The notes under the pieces: model-generated
The model's input: the letters and a program-made list of their open reading frames with translations, nothing else
Told to the model about the DNA's origin: nothing
Databases searched by the model: none
Assembly (NCBI GenBank): GCA_963791325.1
Contig: CAWBRU010000005.1
Span: 124,001 to 188,000 of the forward strand
Direction: 5' to 3'
From: JBEVJK01 sp963791325
Lineage (GTDB): Bacteria; Pseudomonadota; Alphaproteobacteria; Rhizobiales; Rhizobiaceae
Length of the DNA: 64,000 nt
Position numbers and translations under genes: made by a program
Shown: positions 39,084-47,611 of the stretch, piece by piece
Position numbering within the stretch: the first letter of the stretch is position 1
How the letters are laid out: the number at the start of each line of letters is the position of its first letter

Positions 39084-39518
39084 GCGGAGGTTCCGGTCTG
39101 CCATCACTCCGGGGCAATGGAGCGCATCGGCCCGATGCTTGGCAAGTAGCAAATAGAGCCGCCGCAAGCGCTCGGCCGCACTTAACCCCAATGCGTTGAC
39201 GTGCAGGCCTTCAACGTGGAGCCGGTAGCTGAGGACGGCGAACGGCTGTAGACCAGAGACAAGTAGCACGAACTGTAGGGACGCCGATAGACGCTGACCG
39301 CGCCGCAAGTATTGCATCAGAGACTCCAGCAAAGTTCAGCAGGTTCAGCGGTAGGTCACCATTGCCGCGGAGCAACGTCGCGAGTAGAAATGTATCTGCC
39401 GGACCGGTGGAAGTCACTATGACGATTTGGCCGCTAGTGAAAGACCAAGAAGGCTCACCATGAGTGGAGTTTTTGGAGGGTCGGAGTTTTGTCTCTGCGA
39501 GAATGCCAGGAGAGAACG

Positions 39519-40472
39519 ATGCTGCCGTACGTGTGGCGGCTGATTGTTACTATCTGCATCGCGGAGCTTTCCGCGAATAATTACGCATACGCTGGGGCCA
39601 TCAAGCATGTATTTGTGATTGCCATGGAGAACCGCGACGCGGACCTCATTTACCGCGACTCCAGCAGAGCTCCTTATATTTATAAGGTTCTCTTGCCGCA
39701 TTTCGCTTATGCCACCAACTTCGTAGACGAGCTTCCTGGCCTGTGTAGTGAACCGCACTACATCTGGATGGAGGCCGGAACTAATCGTTTCGCAGATCAC
39801 ACGTTCAACGCGGACGCCGATCCAATAGCGGCACACCGCACCAACAACACAGGCAGCAAGGACCACCTGGTTAGCCAGATGAAAGCCGCGAACGTGTCGT
39901 GGATGACCTATCAAGAGGGATTGGATCCGAAATACACCGGCGCATGCCCGATTGTAAGCAGCGGTCATACCTTCTATGCGGCGAAGCATAACCCCTTTGT
40001 GTTCTTCGAAGACATCTCCGGCGACCCGCCGTCCAGCAACAACGCCGAATGCATCTCCCATACAAAACCTTATGCTGAGCTGCGGAGAGACATTAACAAA
40101 AACCTTGTTTCGAGCTACGTCTTTATCACGCCTAACCTATGCAACGACATGCATGGCGCGCTTGGATGCAAGACGCGCGATACCGTGAAACGTGGAGACG
40201 ACTGGCTGAAGGTGGAGCTGCCTGCGATTACCAAATGGGCAAACAAAAACCATGGGGTGATATTCATCACGTGGGATGAGGGCGACGAAACCAACAAAAT
40301 GCCATTTATTGCCGCTGGGTTCGGCGTTAAAGCCGGATATGCCGGGAATGTTCCGTACAATCATGGATCGATCCTGAAATCGATCGAGATGATCTTCGGG
40401 CTGCCATTGCTTCGAACCGTCGTGGAAGATAACGACTTGTCTGACCTGTTCAGGAAGGGGATGTTCCCATGA
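39519..40472 (+). CDS. Secreted phosphoesterase-family protein (acid phosphatase/phospholipase C-like)
   Basis: 317 residues and intact. Signal peptide MLPYVWRLIVTICIAELSAN with likely cleavage at AYA/GAIKHV. Start ATG 39519 after AGGAGAGAACG. PF04185 motifs: 'HVFVIAMENRDADLIYR' (metal Glu-Asn), 'YATNFVDELPGLCSEPHYIW', 'VSWMTYQEGLDPKYTG', 'GVIFITWDEGDETNKMPFIA' (metal Asp-Glu), 'PYNHGSILKSIEMIFGLPLL'. Members cleave phosphate esters in the periplasm or outside. GC is noticeably lower than in neighbouring operons, suggesting separate acquisition. Upstream is the degraded region next to the tRNA-Gly fragment. The exact substrate cannot be stated. Confidence 0.8.
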   Translation: MLPYVWRLIVTICIAELSANNYAYAGAIKHVFVIAMENRDADLIYRDSSRAPYIYKVLLPHFAYATNFVDELPGLCSEPHYIWMEAGTNRFADHTFNADADPIAAHRTNNTGSKDHLVSQMKAANVSWMTYQEGLDPKYTGACPIVSSGHTFYAAKHNPFVFFEDISGDPPSSNNAECISHTKPYAELRRDINKNLVSSYVFITPNLCNDMHGALGCKTRDTVKRGDDWLKVELPAITKWANKNHGVIFITWDEGDETNKMPFIAAGFGVKAGYAGNVPYNHGSILKSIEMIFGLPLLRTVVEDNDLSDLFRKGMFP

Positions 40473-40899
40473 AATAGTAAACTAGAGCTAGGCAGGGCAG
40501 GCATGGGCTGCTTGCCCAGGCATGGACCTGTGATAGCATTGCGGGTGTAACTGAGGCTCCAATCATCCTGTGAGTCTTGAGTGGCTTGCAGTCCTGCTCC
40601 CAAATGCCCCGCGCGCCGATGCCTATCGCCCAGCAAGCGCACCTCCCGTGTATTCCCGGTGGCTTCGACTCTAGCCGTCGCTCGTGAGATGCGAGTTTGA
40701 TTGCGGAGGAGTGAGCCGGACTTGTTCATGATGCTCCAGCCGCCATCGCTTCAGTTGTCGAATACAATTATCCTGTTTGGCGCTCGCGGCGAACGCTACA
40801 GTCTAGCTAGGTCTGGATCTTTCCGGTTTCGATGACGAAAGGTGGCGGACAAAGACGTCACTTTAGAGCGCCGGTTAGGCTGGTTGCGTCGCGAAAACC
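40473..40899. other. Intergenic region between convergent genes
   Basis: About 430 bases between the convergent phosphoesterase and phospholipase-D genes. No gene, RNA or clear terminator recognised. Confidence 0.4.
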
Positions 40900-42432
40900 T
40901 CAGAGCTGCGAACCGATAGGGAGAATCGCATAAAATCCCGCCACGAATTGATCCCAGGGCGAACCCGTCGGCTCATGATAATAGATCCGCTGCGTCCCGT
41001 CCGGCTCGGTCTCCGTCCACGAGATCCGCTTGTCCTTGTCCAGCCTTACGGCAAAGGTTTCTTCTCTTAAAACGCCTCTTAGGGCATTCGACGTCTTCCT
41101 GGTAAATTCAGGCGAGTCGATCAGAATGCCCATCTCCGTATTGATATTCACCGACCGCGGGTCCCAGTTGAACGAGCCGACGAACAGGTAACGATCGTCG
41201 ATGGTAAACGCCTTGGCATGCAGACCCGATCGCGATTCACCCCAATTGACGCCGCGCTGCGCTTCTTGATCTGCGTCAGGCCGAAGTTCGTAGAGGTGGA
41301 CTCCACCTTCCAGAAGAGCCCGCCGGTCCTTTGCATAATGCGCATAGACGGGTTTCACGTCGTTCGATGCCAGCGAATTGGTTACAACCAACACCTCGAC
41401 GCCCCGCGCCTCAAGTTCCCGCAACCACTCTGTGCCGCGTTTGCCTGGCACGAAATATGCAGAGATGATCTCAACCTTTGATGTCGCATCGGCGAAATAC
41501 TTTGCCAGTTGAGAGGCAAGAATTTCTTCTTTGTTGTCTTCTTCACCGGCCGCTTTTGAAGGGGGGTCCGAGTACATTTTGGCGGGAACCCACGCGAGCT
41601 TCAGCGTCGATGGCGTTAAATTCTGCTTCGCAGCCGCACGCACGACGCTGGCATATTCCGTCTCCCGCGCATCCCCGATGATCTCGTCAAGGCGATCGCG
41701 CGCTTCGTCGAGACTGAACCCCTCTGGTTCGCCAACGACGGCGCGCGCAGGCACTGCAAACTTGCTGTTCCAGTACTCATCAAAGTTTGTCGAGACTTCG
41801 TCGACAACGGGTCCAGCAACCAGCACATCGAGATCCGAATAGTTCAATTCCCTCTTGGCCAGGAAATACTCATCGCCGATATTGCGGCCACCGACGATCG
41901 ACATGGCATTGTCGGCGGTCATCGACTTGTTGTGCATCCGGCGGTTGATCCGCTTGAAGTCGGTGAGGCCGGCCGCGACAAGGCTCTGATCCCGCCAGAA
42001 CGGGTTAAAGAGCCGGATTTCGATGTTTTTATGCGAGTCCAGAGCCGCAGTCACGGCGTCATAGCTCTTAGTGTCCATGTCATCGAGCAATAGCCGCACC
42101 CGCACACCCCGATCCGCGGCTTGCAGCAAGCTCCACGCAAAGATTTTTCCGGTAGGATCATTGTGCAGAAGGTAATACTGCGCATCGATCGTCTGTTCGG
42201 CGGCCGCTGCAAGCGCCAAGCGCGCTGCCAGCGCTTCTTCTCCGTTGCCGATCAGCCTGACCCCGGAGCGACCGTCCCTAGGATCACCAAGCCTTTGGAC
42301 AGCTTGTGTCAGCCGCGTGCTTGTCGGCTGCGCGGGCGAATATGACGGTGTTTGCTCGAATGTTCGCACGGTGTGCGAACAGGCGGCGAGAAGAAACAAA
42401 GAAAGCCCTGCGGCCGAGATAAATGGTTTCAT
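40900..42432 (-). CDS. Phospholipase D-family lipoprotein (cardiolipin synthase-like)
   Basis: About 510 residues and intact. N-terminal lipobox 'LSLFLLAACSHT' marks a lipoprotein. Two PLDc catalytic motifs: 'RINRRMHNKSMTADNAMSIV' (HNKSMTAD, then GGRNIGDEYF) and 'RSGLHAKAFTIDDRYLFVGS' (HAKAFTID, then FNWDPRS). Conserved 'TIDAQYYLLHNDPTGKIFAW' and 'GVRVRLLLDDMDT' precede the first. Two HKD motifs in one chain form one active site for phosphatidyl transfer or phosphodiester cleavage in the periplasm. Start ATG 42432 (or 42444). It stands alone, convergent with the phosphoesterase gene, and both could act on phospholipid or phosphodiesters. Identity is secure at family level. Confidence 0.85.
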   Translation of the reverse strand: MKPFISAAGLSLFLLAACSHTVRTFEQTPSYSPAQPTSTRLTQAVQRLGDPRDGRSGVRLIGNGEEALAARLALAAAAEQTIDAQYYLLHNDPTGKIFAWSLLQAADRGVRVRLLLDDMDTKSYDAVTAALDSHKNIEIRLFNPFWRDQSLVAAGLTDFKRINRRMHNKSMTADNAMSIVGGRNIGDEYFLAKRELNYSDLDVLVAGPVVDEVSTNFDEYWNSKFAVPARAVVGEPEGFSLDEARDRLDEIIGDARETEYASVVRAAAKQNLTPSTLKLAWVPAKMYSDPPSKAAGEEDNKEEILASQLAKYFADATSKVEIISAYFVPGKRGTEWLRELEARGVEVLVVTNSLASNDVKPVYAHYAKDRRALLEGGVHLYELRPDADQEAQRGVNWGESRSGLHAKAFTIDDRYLFVGSFNWDPRSVNINTEMGILIDSPEFTRKTSNALRGVLREETFAVRLDKDKRISWTETEPDGTQRIYYHEPTGSPWDQFVAGFYAILPIGSQL

Positions 42433-42656
42433 ACTACGCCCCATCCAGAATGCTCCACGCCACCGTCCCTTAGCGGCTCGCAAAGCTAGACTTTGGCTGT
42501 GTCGCGCACTTTGCCGCTAGTACAGACATGCTCTCACGTTTTGAGATTGAGCACCATTCCCGGAGTGACATCGTCCACCAAACCTCGTTGCCGCTCTGGG
42601 CTCAAAGCCGCCATGACCGCACTGCCCCGGGCCGCCCAAGTCGCGCCGCTCGATGC

Positions 42657-43085
42657 TCAGCGGAGCGCACCAAGCGCCTGGAAGCCTCGGCGTCGGCTGG
42701 CGATGATCGCGTCCGGATCGGCGCGCCAGACGAAGGGCTTTGCCTCGGTCTCGTTGTGCTCGGCTACGAAACGATTGATCGCGGCCTGGAGGTCGGCGAC
42801 GGAGCAAAAGACGCCGTGCTTCAGGCGTCGGCGGGTGAGCTTGGCGAAGAAGCCCTCGACGGCGTTCAGCCATGAACTTGATGTCGGTGTGAAGTGGAAG
42901 GTCCAGCGCGGATGCCGCACGACCCAGGCGCGGACTTTCTCGTGCTGGTGGGCGGCGTAGTTGTCGAGAACGACGTGGATGCCCTTGCCTGCCGGAATGT
43001 CTCGCTCAAGGGCGTTGAGGAAGCGGATGAACTCCTGATGCCGGTCAGCGTGTAGAAGCGTTCGTCCGGCATCACGTGCTCAACT
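42657..43085 (-). mobile_element. IS630-family transposase, C-terminal fragment
   Basis: Only the C-terminal half remains, with one frame break near 43048. Segments 'HQEFIRFLNALERDIPAGKG', 'IHVVLDNYAAHQHEKVRAWV' (second catalytic Asp), 'RHPRWTFHFTPTSSSWLNAV', 'VEGFFAKLTRRRLKHGVFCS' (catalytic Glu), 'RFVAEHNETEAKPFVWRADP' and end 'FQALGALR' are characteristic. The N-terminal HTH and first Asp are absent: the sequence turns non-homologous at about 43086. Inactive remnant. Confidence 0.8.
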
Positions 43086-43099
43086 CATGCACTCACACT

Positions 43100-43433
43100 C
43101 GGTTCATGGAAGTTTATATGCGCCGGCGCCGCCAAAGGCCAAGGTCACCGCGTTGGAAAAGCTGCGCCCGGCCTACCGCGCATGGCAGCAGCCCCTGGTC
43201 GGCCAGTTCTGCCTCAAGAACCAGGAGAGAGCGAGTTCTACCCCGGCAACTCGCCAATAAGGTGTTCGACACCCTTGGAGATGGCCAAGGCCATCCACTG
43301 CACTAACGTCGCGCAGCCACCGCTCATAGACGCCATCAACCTGCTCGCGGTCCCGGACGCTTGGCAGGCGCTGGAATGGTGGGAGGCCCCGCTCGGATGG
43401 TCCGGCAAGCTGGTGAAGACCGGCAAACAATAG
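43100..43433 (+). other. Unassigned coding remnant
   Basis: Two frames look protein-like in succession: 'PPKAKVTALEKLRPAYRAWQ' near 43125-43185, then 'DAINLLAVPDAWQALEWWEA' to the TAG at 43431-43433. The pieces suggest a broken gene flanked by the IS630 remnant and the TolC-type gene. No family recognised. Confidence 0.3.
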
Positions 43434-43508
43434 GAACCATCCCGCTGGCCGCCGAACGCCCTGTCCTGGTTGATAAAAGTTTGGACCTTGTTAAGAAGGT
43501 TCGGGCTA

Positions 43509-44945
43509 ATGAAAGACAGGCTCGGTTCGCCCGAAGCTATGAGGGGGTTCGTCGTGTCCCAATTCCGGAACGGTGTCCTCGCAGCTCTGCTGGCGTCGGC
43601 CACGGCTCTGGCCCCGTTCGCCGCCGCGGCCGAGACGATCAGCGGCGCGCTGGCCAAGGCCTACCACCTCAACTCAACCATGAATTCGGCGCGCGCCGGC
43701 ACCCGCGCCACCGACGAGAACGTGCCGATCGCCAAGTCGGGCTATCGGCCGACCATCATCGGTTCGGGCGCGGTCGATTATTCGGTGACGCGCAACCGGC
43801 TCAATGTAATAGGCAATTCAACAACCAACCTCTTCACCGGCTCCTTCGGCGTCCAGATCAACCAGACGCTGTTCAATGGGTTTCAAACCCGCAACAATGT
43901 CAGGGCCGCCGAAGCGCAGGTCAACGCCTCCGACGAGAGCTTGCGCAACACCGAACAGAATACCATGTTCAACGCCGCTTCAGCCTATATGGACGTTATC
44001 CGCGACCGCCAGATCGCGGTCTTGGACGAGCGCAACCTCGAATTCCTGTCCGAGCAGGTGCGCGCGGCGCGCTCGCGCTTCGAGGTCGGCGAGGGCACCC
44101 GTACCGACGTCGCCCAGGCTGAAGCCAGCCAGTCCAGCGCCGTCGCGACGCTGGCTGAGGCCCGCGCCCAGGTCCAGACGAGTGAGGCGACGTACCAGGA
44201 GATCGTCGGCGAAGCTCCGCATTCCTTGGCTCCGGCGGCGCCGCTGACTAAGCTGCTGCCCAAGAGCATCGCTTCGGCACAGTCGATCGCCTCGGCCCAG
44301 CATCCTGCGATCCTGGCCAACCAGCATCTGGTCGACGCGGCCGGCTTCACCGTCAAGTCGAACGAGGGCGCCACACTGCCGCAGCTGTCGGCCAATGCCG
44401 GTGTGTCGCAGAGCTGGACCAATTCTGACCCCGATTCGATCGGCGACGGGAATTCCACCTCCGCAGGCATGGGCCTGCAGCTCACCGTGCCGATCTATCA
44501 GGCTGGTCGAGTGGCGGGGGTCGTGCGTCAGTCCAAGGAGCTGCTCGGTCAGACACGGATCGAGGTCGACGTGGCGCGCGATCAGGTCCAGCAAACCGTG
44601 ACCGCAGCCTGGAGCCAGTACAAGGCGGCGATCGAACAGGTTTCGGCCAACCGTGAACTGGTCGCCGCCAACCAGCTCGCCCTCAACGGCGTCATCGAGG
44701 AGCGCAATGTCGGCCAGCGCACCACGCTCGATGTCTTGAATCAGCAGGCGGACGTCATCGACGCGCAGATCAATTTGGCGACCTCGGAGCGCGACGCGGT
44801 CGTTGCCAGCTATGCCATCCTCTCCGCTATCGGCCGCCTGTCGCCACGCACCTTGGCGCTCAATTTGACCGAATATCGGCCGAAAGAGCACTACAACGCG
44901 GTCAAGAACAAGTGGTTCGGGATGCGCACACCGGACGGCCGCTAG
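43509..44945 (+). CDS. TolC-family outer-membrane efflux channel
   Basis: About 478 residues and intact. Signal peptide 'NGVLAALLASATALAPFAAA' then AAE/TISGAL. OEP repeats: 'ALAKAYHLNSTMNSARAGTR', 'FGVQINQTLFNGFQTRNNVR', 'LRNTEQNTMFNAASAYMDVI', 'RARFEVGEGTRTDVAQAEA'-like coiled segments and the second set 'LTVPIYQAGRVAGVVRQSKE', 'VQQTVTAAWSQYKAAIEQVS', 'VGQRTTLDVLNQQADVIDAQ'. These form the trimeric tunnel of type I secretion or RND efflux. ATG 43509 has AAGAAGG nine bases upstream; ATG 43539 gives a shorter leader. No inner-membrane partner is adjacent, so the pump it serves is unknown. Confidence 0.9.
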   Translation: MKDRLGSPEAMRGFVVSQFRNGVLAALLASATALAPFAAAAETISGALAKAYHLNSTMNSARAGTRATDENVPIAKSGYRPTIIGSGAVDYSVTRNRLNVIGNSTTNLFTGSFGVQINQTLFNGFQTRNNVRAAEAQVNASDESLRNTEQNTMFNAASAYMDVIRDRQIAVLDERNLEFLSEQVRAARSRFEVGEGTRTDVAQAEASQSSAVATLAEARAQVQTSEATYQEIVGEAPHSLAPAAPLTKLLPKSIASAQSIASAQHPAILANQHLVDAAGFTVKSNEGATLPQLSANAGVSQSWTNSDPDSIGDGNSTSAGMGLQLTVPIYQAGRVAGVVRQSKELLGQTRIEVDVARDQVQQTVTAAWSQYKAAIEQVSANRELVAANQLALNGVIEERNVGQRTTLDVLNQQADVIDAQINLATSERDAVVASYAILSAIGRLSPRTLALNLTEYRPKEHYNAVKNKWFGMRTPDGR

Positions 44946-45019
44946 GCGCCCCCGCGGAAATGGAAACGCCGCCGTGACCGCAGCCCGATATGAGGGCGCC
45001 GGGGAAAGGCGTCGAGTGA

Positions 45020-46063
45020 GCTAGGTGTGGAGCCTCAATAGGTTGTTCTGAGCCAGACCGAGGCGGCTAATTGGCGGTTTTGAGCCGATACTGCCATGAG
45101 GCCGATGCCAATTGTAGCGGTGAAGCCATCGAGGTAGTTCGGCGGTGCGTTCGTCTGAGGTGTTGTAGGCGCGAGCATAGGCCCATTCGCGCAAGCTTGT
45201 CTGGATGAAGCGCTCGGCTTTCCCATTGGTTCTCGGCGTATAGGGCTTGGTGAAGATTTGGCGCAGACCGAGGCGTTTGCAGCCTGCCCGGAAAGTCTTC
45301 GAGCGATAGCAGGAGCCGTTGTCGGTCATCACACGCTCGATGCTGATTCCCAGCTTGGCATAATAGGCGAGGGCGGCCTTGAGGAAGGCAACCGCGCTCT
45401 CCTTGCGTTGATCTGATAGCACCTGGACGAAGGCGATGCGTGAAGCATCGTCGATGCAGACATGGACGAACTCCCAGCCGATGCCGAGATGGCGGTTGAC
45501 TGCGCCCGGATATCGCCCGGTGATGCGGTGTCCCACCGAGCCGATCCGACCAAGCTTCTTGATGTCGAGATGGATCAGTTCGCCAGGATGCTCTCGCTCA
45601 TAACGGCGCACGGGTTCCGGCTCCAAGGCGCTAAGCTTGTTCAAGCCCAAACGATGTAGAACACGGCTGACAGTCGCGGGCGAGACGCCGGCCTCGGCGG
45701 CGATCTGCTTGCCTGTCCAGCGCTCGCGGCGCAGCCGTTCGATGGTCTCGATCGTCGCCGCAGGTGTCGGCCGGCGCAGCCGATGGGGGCGAGACGAGCG
45801 ATCCCACAATCCTGGCAATCCCTCGGCGCGATACCGGTCGACCCATTTGCGAACCGTCCGCGGGCACACACCTGCGGCTTTGGCGACGGCCTCCGGCGTC
45901 TGCCCGCTCTCGACTTGCCTTACAATTCGCTCTCGACCGCGTGGCGTCAGGCGGGCATTCTTATGCACGTTCATCCGGTCCTCCGAGAATCACTGAAGCT
46001 TCGATAACCTCAGCTTTCCTGGTCCGGACCGGATGGACAACCTAATGAAAGCTCACAGCTAGG
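45020..46063. mobile_element. Complete IS481-family insertion sequence with 6-bp target duplication
   Basis: The element spans 45026-46057 (1032 bp). Ends TGTGGAGCC... and, on the other strand, TGTGAGCTT... share an imperfect inverted repeat of about 23 bp including TAGGTTGT. GCTAGG is present directly on both sides (45020-45025 and 46058-46063), a clean target-site duplication. One intact transposase gene inside. Confidence 0.85.
45021..45974 (-). CDS. IS481-family transposase
   Basis: 317 residues and intact. N-terminal HTH pair ('GQTPEAVAKAAGVCPRTVRK', 'TGKQIAAEAGVSPATVSRVL') then the rve integrase core: first Asp in 'GELIHLDIKKLGRIGSVGH', second in 'ERVMTDNGSCYRSKTF', Glu in 'TPRTNGKAERFIQTSLREWA'. 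C-terminal 'HRYNWHRPHGSIGSKPPISR' is the IS481/IS3-type ending. It catalyses cut or copy-and-paste of the element. The last codons run to the very end of the IS: the TAG stop lies in the duplicated target GCTAGG, so the insertion site itself supplies the stop. Confidence 0.9.
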   Translation of the reverse strand: MNVHKNARLTPRGRERIVRQVESGQTPEAVAKAAGVCPRTVRKWVDRYRAEGLPGLWDRSSRPHRLRRPTPAATIETIERLRRERWTGKQIAAEAGVSPATVSRVLHRLGLNKLSALEPEPVRRYEREHPGELIHLDIKKLGRIGSVGHRITGRYPGAVNRHLGIGWEFVHVCIDDASRIAFVQVLSDQRKESAVAFLKAALAYYAKLGISIERVMTDNGSCYRSKTFRAGCKRLGLRQIFTKPYTPRTNGKAERFIQTSLREWAYARAYNTSDERTAELPRWLHRYNWHRPHGSIGSKPPISRLGLAQNNLLRLHT

Positions 46064-46114
46064 CTTGTGTCGGTACACGTGATCTCAAGCCGCCATGCGT
46101 TCCCGGACGGCGTG

Positions 46115-47131
46115 TTAGACCGCCTCGCTCAGGCGACCGTCCAGCGGGCGCAAGGCCTGCTTTGACGCGCGCTGCGTGATCTGGAGCATCTTCGTGCTGC
46201 CTTCCATCCAGTTGCGCATCCCGGTGGTGACGAACTGCCTTTGGAGCTCTGCAACCTGCATGAAGGTGTTGCATCGAAACAGCTGCTGCGACGCGTGAGC
46301 ATTGGTGCTCGCAGCCTTGCTAAACCATTCCATCCAGGCCGAGTAGATCTCCGACATCCCCTCGACTGAGACGGCTGTCGTCGCCCTGATGGCCTGCAGG
46401 TCATCCGCGATCGTTTGCGCCGAGTCGCTGTAGACGGTCATTGCGTTGCGTGTTTCCGATGCGGCGTGCTGCACCCTCTCCATGATGCTTTCGGTGACTT
46501 TGCGAGTATTGTCATGCACCGAGGCCGCCCCGTCTGCGATCGTGTCGACCACTTTCTCGGTGGCTTCACGGGTGATGCGATCCGCCGTCTTCTGAGCGCG
46601 AACCGCTGCCCGCTGGGCCTCTGCGGCTTGCTCGGCCTCGTCGGCCTGGCGCTTGGCCTGCGCTACTTCGTCCCGTTTCGCGTCGCGTTTCGCTTTCTCC
46701 GCATCTGCCACGGCACCCTCGATATCGGCTGCCAAAGCGCTTGCCTCTTCATCGCTGAGCGCCTTAAGCGCGGCCGGGAGGAGTTCCTTGCGCTCGCTGC
46801 GAACATGCTGCTGAAAGGCCTTGTCCAGCTCGCCGAGCTCAGCGAGAAACGCATCATTGTCCTTGGGCAGGTCGGCCAGCCTCGCCAGGGAGGCGCGCAG
46901 ATCGTTGTTCCGGCTCAAGGCATCCGCCGCGAGCCCCTTGAGGTCGGGATGCTTCCGGAGCAACGGCAGAAGTTGCCGCTCCTCGATCTCGACATAGCGG
47001 GCGAGTTCATCGCTGAGTTCTGCGAACAAGTTTTCCCGGGTCTTCACCGCCTGGTTGGATGTCGCGGAGAGCTTCGTGATCAGATCGGTGGTCTTCACAG
47101 GCGCTGCCTGGATCGTCTGGCGGAGAGTCAT
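46115..47131 (-). CDS. Degenerate hemerythrin-like domain fused to a phasin
   Basis: 338 residues and intact. Residues about 10-140 follow the hemerythrin HHE four-helix layout: 'ELSDELARYVEIEERQLLPL', 'NNDLRASLARLADL', 'FQQHVRSERKELLPAALKAL'. Several iron-ligand His positions are replaced (Tyr in LARY, Asn in RNND); the His in QQHV and the EE/ER positions remain. A long Lys/Glu/Ala-rich coiled coil follows (145-190). Residues about 205-335 are a phasin: 'TVYSDSAQTIADDLQAIRAT', 'YSAWMEWFSKAASTNAHASQ', 'FMQVAELQRQFVTTGMRNWM', 'TQRASKQALRPLDGRLSEAV'. Phasins coat polyhydroxyalkanoate granules. Oxygen or iron binding by the first domain is doubtful. Monocistronic; GGACC before ATG 47131. Confidence 0.75.
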   Translation of the reverse strand: MTLRQTIQAAPVKTTDLITKLSATSNQAVKTRENLFAELSDELARYVEIEERQLLPLLRKHPDLKGLAADALSRNNDLRASLARLADLPKDNDAFLAELGELDKAFQQHVRSERKELLPAALKALSDEEASALAADIEGAVADAEKAKRDAKRDEVAQAKRQADEAEQAAEAQRAAVRAQKTADRITREATEKVVDTIADGAASVHDNTRKVTESIMERVQHAASETRNAMTVYSDSAQTIADDLQAIRATTAVSVEGMSEIYSAWMEWFSKAASTNAHASQQLFRCNTFMQVAELQRQFVTTGMRNWMEGSTKMLQITQRASKQALRPLDGRLSEAV

Positions 47132-47441
47132 GGTGGTTTGGTCCTTGTGGGCTGCTCAGGACGCCGCGCGAAACATCCCGCCCCAAAGGGCAGGGGTCGT
47201 CCGCTGGGCGCGTTCGAAGCAGGCTACGCAGGATCATCCGAAGAGGCTTCGCCGCATGTCCATGCTGCACTGCAATATAAGCCGCGGAATAGCGATTGTA
47301 AGGGGGAAAGAGAAACAGGAGGGAAATACTACTCATCTGTAAGAAACAGGCGATTAACGCGGGGCGGTTGTCAGCCTGACTGCAGGTGCCTGGCAGCGCA
47401 CTGCGGTGAACTGGCAAATTCTACCGTGAAATCTGAAAGAT

Positions 47442-47458
47442 GTGACCGCGAGGTGACC
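47442..47458. repeat. Arm-site-like pair GTGACC-n5-GTGACC
   Basis: GTGACCGCGAG then GTGACC, an 11-bp offset. With the preceding GTGAAAT it forms a 36-bp segment (47426-47462) similar to that at 39051-39086. It lies just upstream of the cyclase gene. Confidence 0.45.
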
Positions 47459-47611
47459 GCGCGAACCGAGACGGACATGCTCTTCTTCGTCTGCGGTCCA
47501 GGTCATTCGGACTTCCCGCCGCCGTCTTCTGCCCCCGCATTGTCGGATGGAACGCCGAAAACTTCCTGGTTTCCCCGTGTCCTGCTATCCTAGCGGCGGG
47601 AAGGTGGTCCG

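Larger units (their letters stand above)
38645..39518. other. Non-coding or degraded region right of the tRNA-Gly fragment
   Basis: No convincing protein gene on either strand; the open frames here look like shadows. It contains two arm-like pairs, GTGACC/GTAACC at 38799-38815 and GTGACC/GTGACC at 39067-39083, and the ribosome site for the phosphoesterase gene. It may be the eroded attachment region of a second integrative element. Confidence 0.45.

Noticed and set aside
39417..40061. 214-codon minus-strand frame opposite the phosphoesterase gene
   Set aside because: The sense strand carries a signal peptide and catalytic motifs; the antisense frame has none.
40473..40899. Small gene between the phosphoesterase and PLD genes
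   Set aside because: Only short frames without ribosome sites or protein-like composition.
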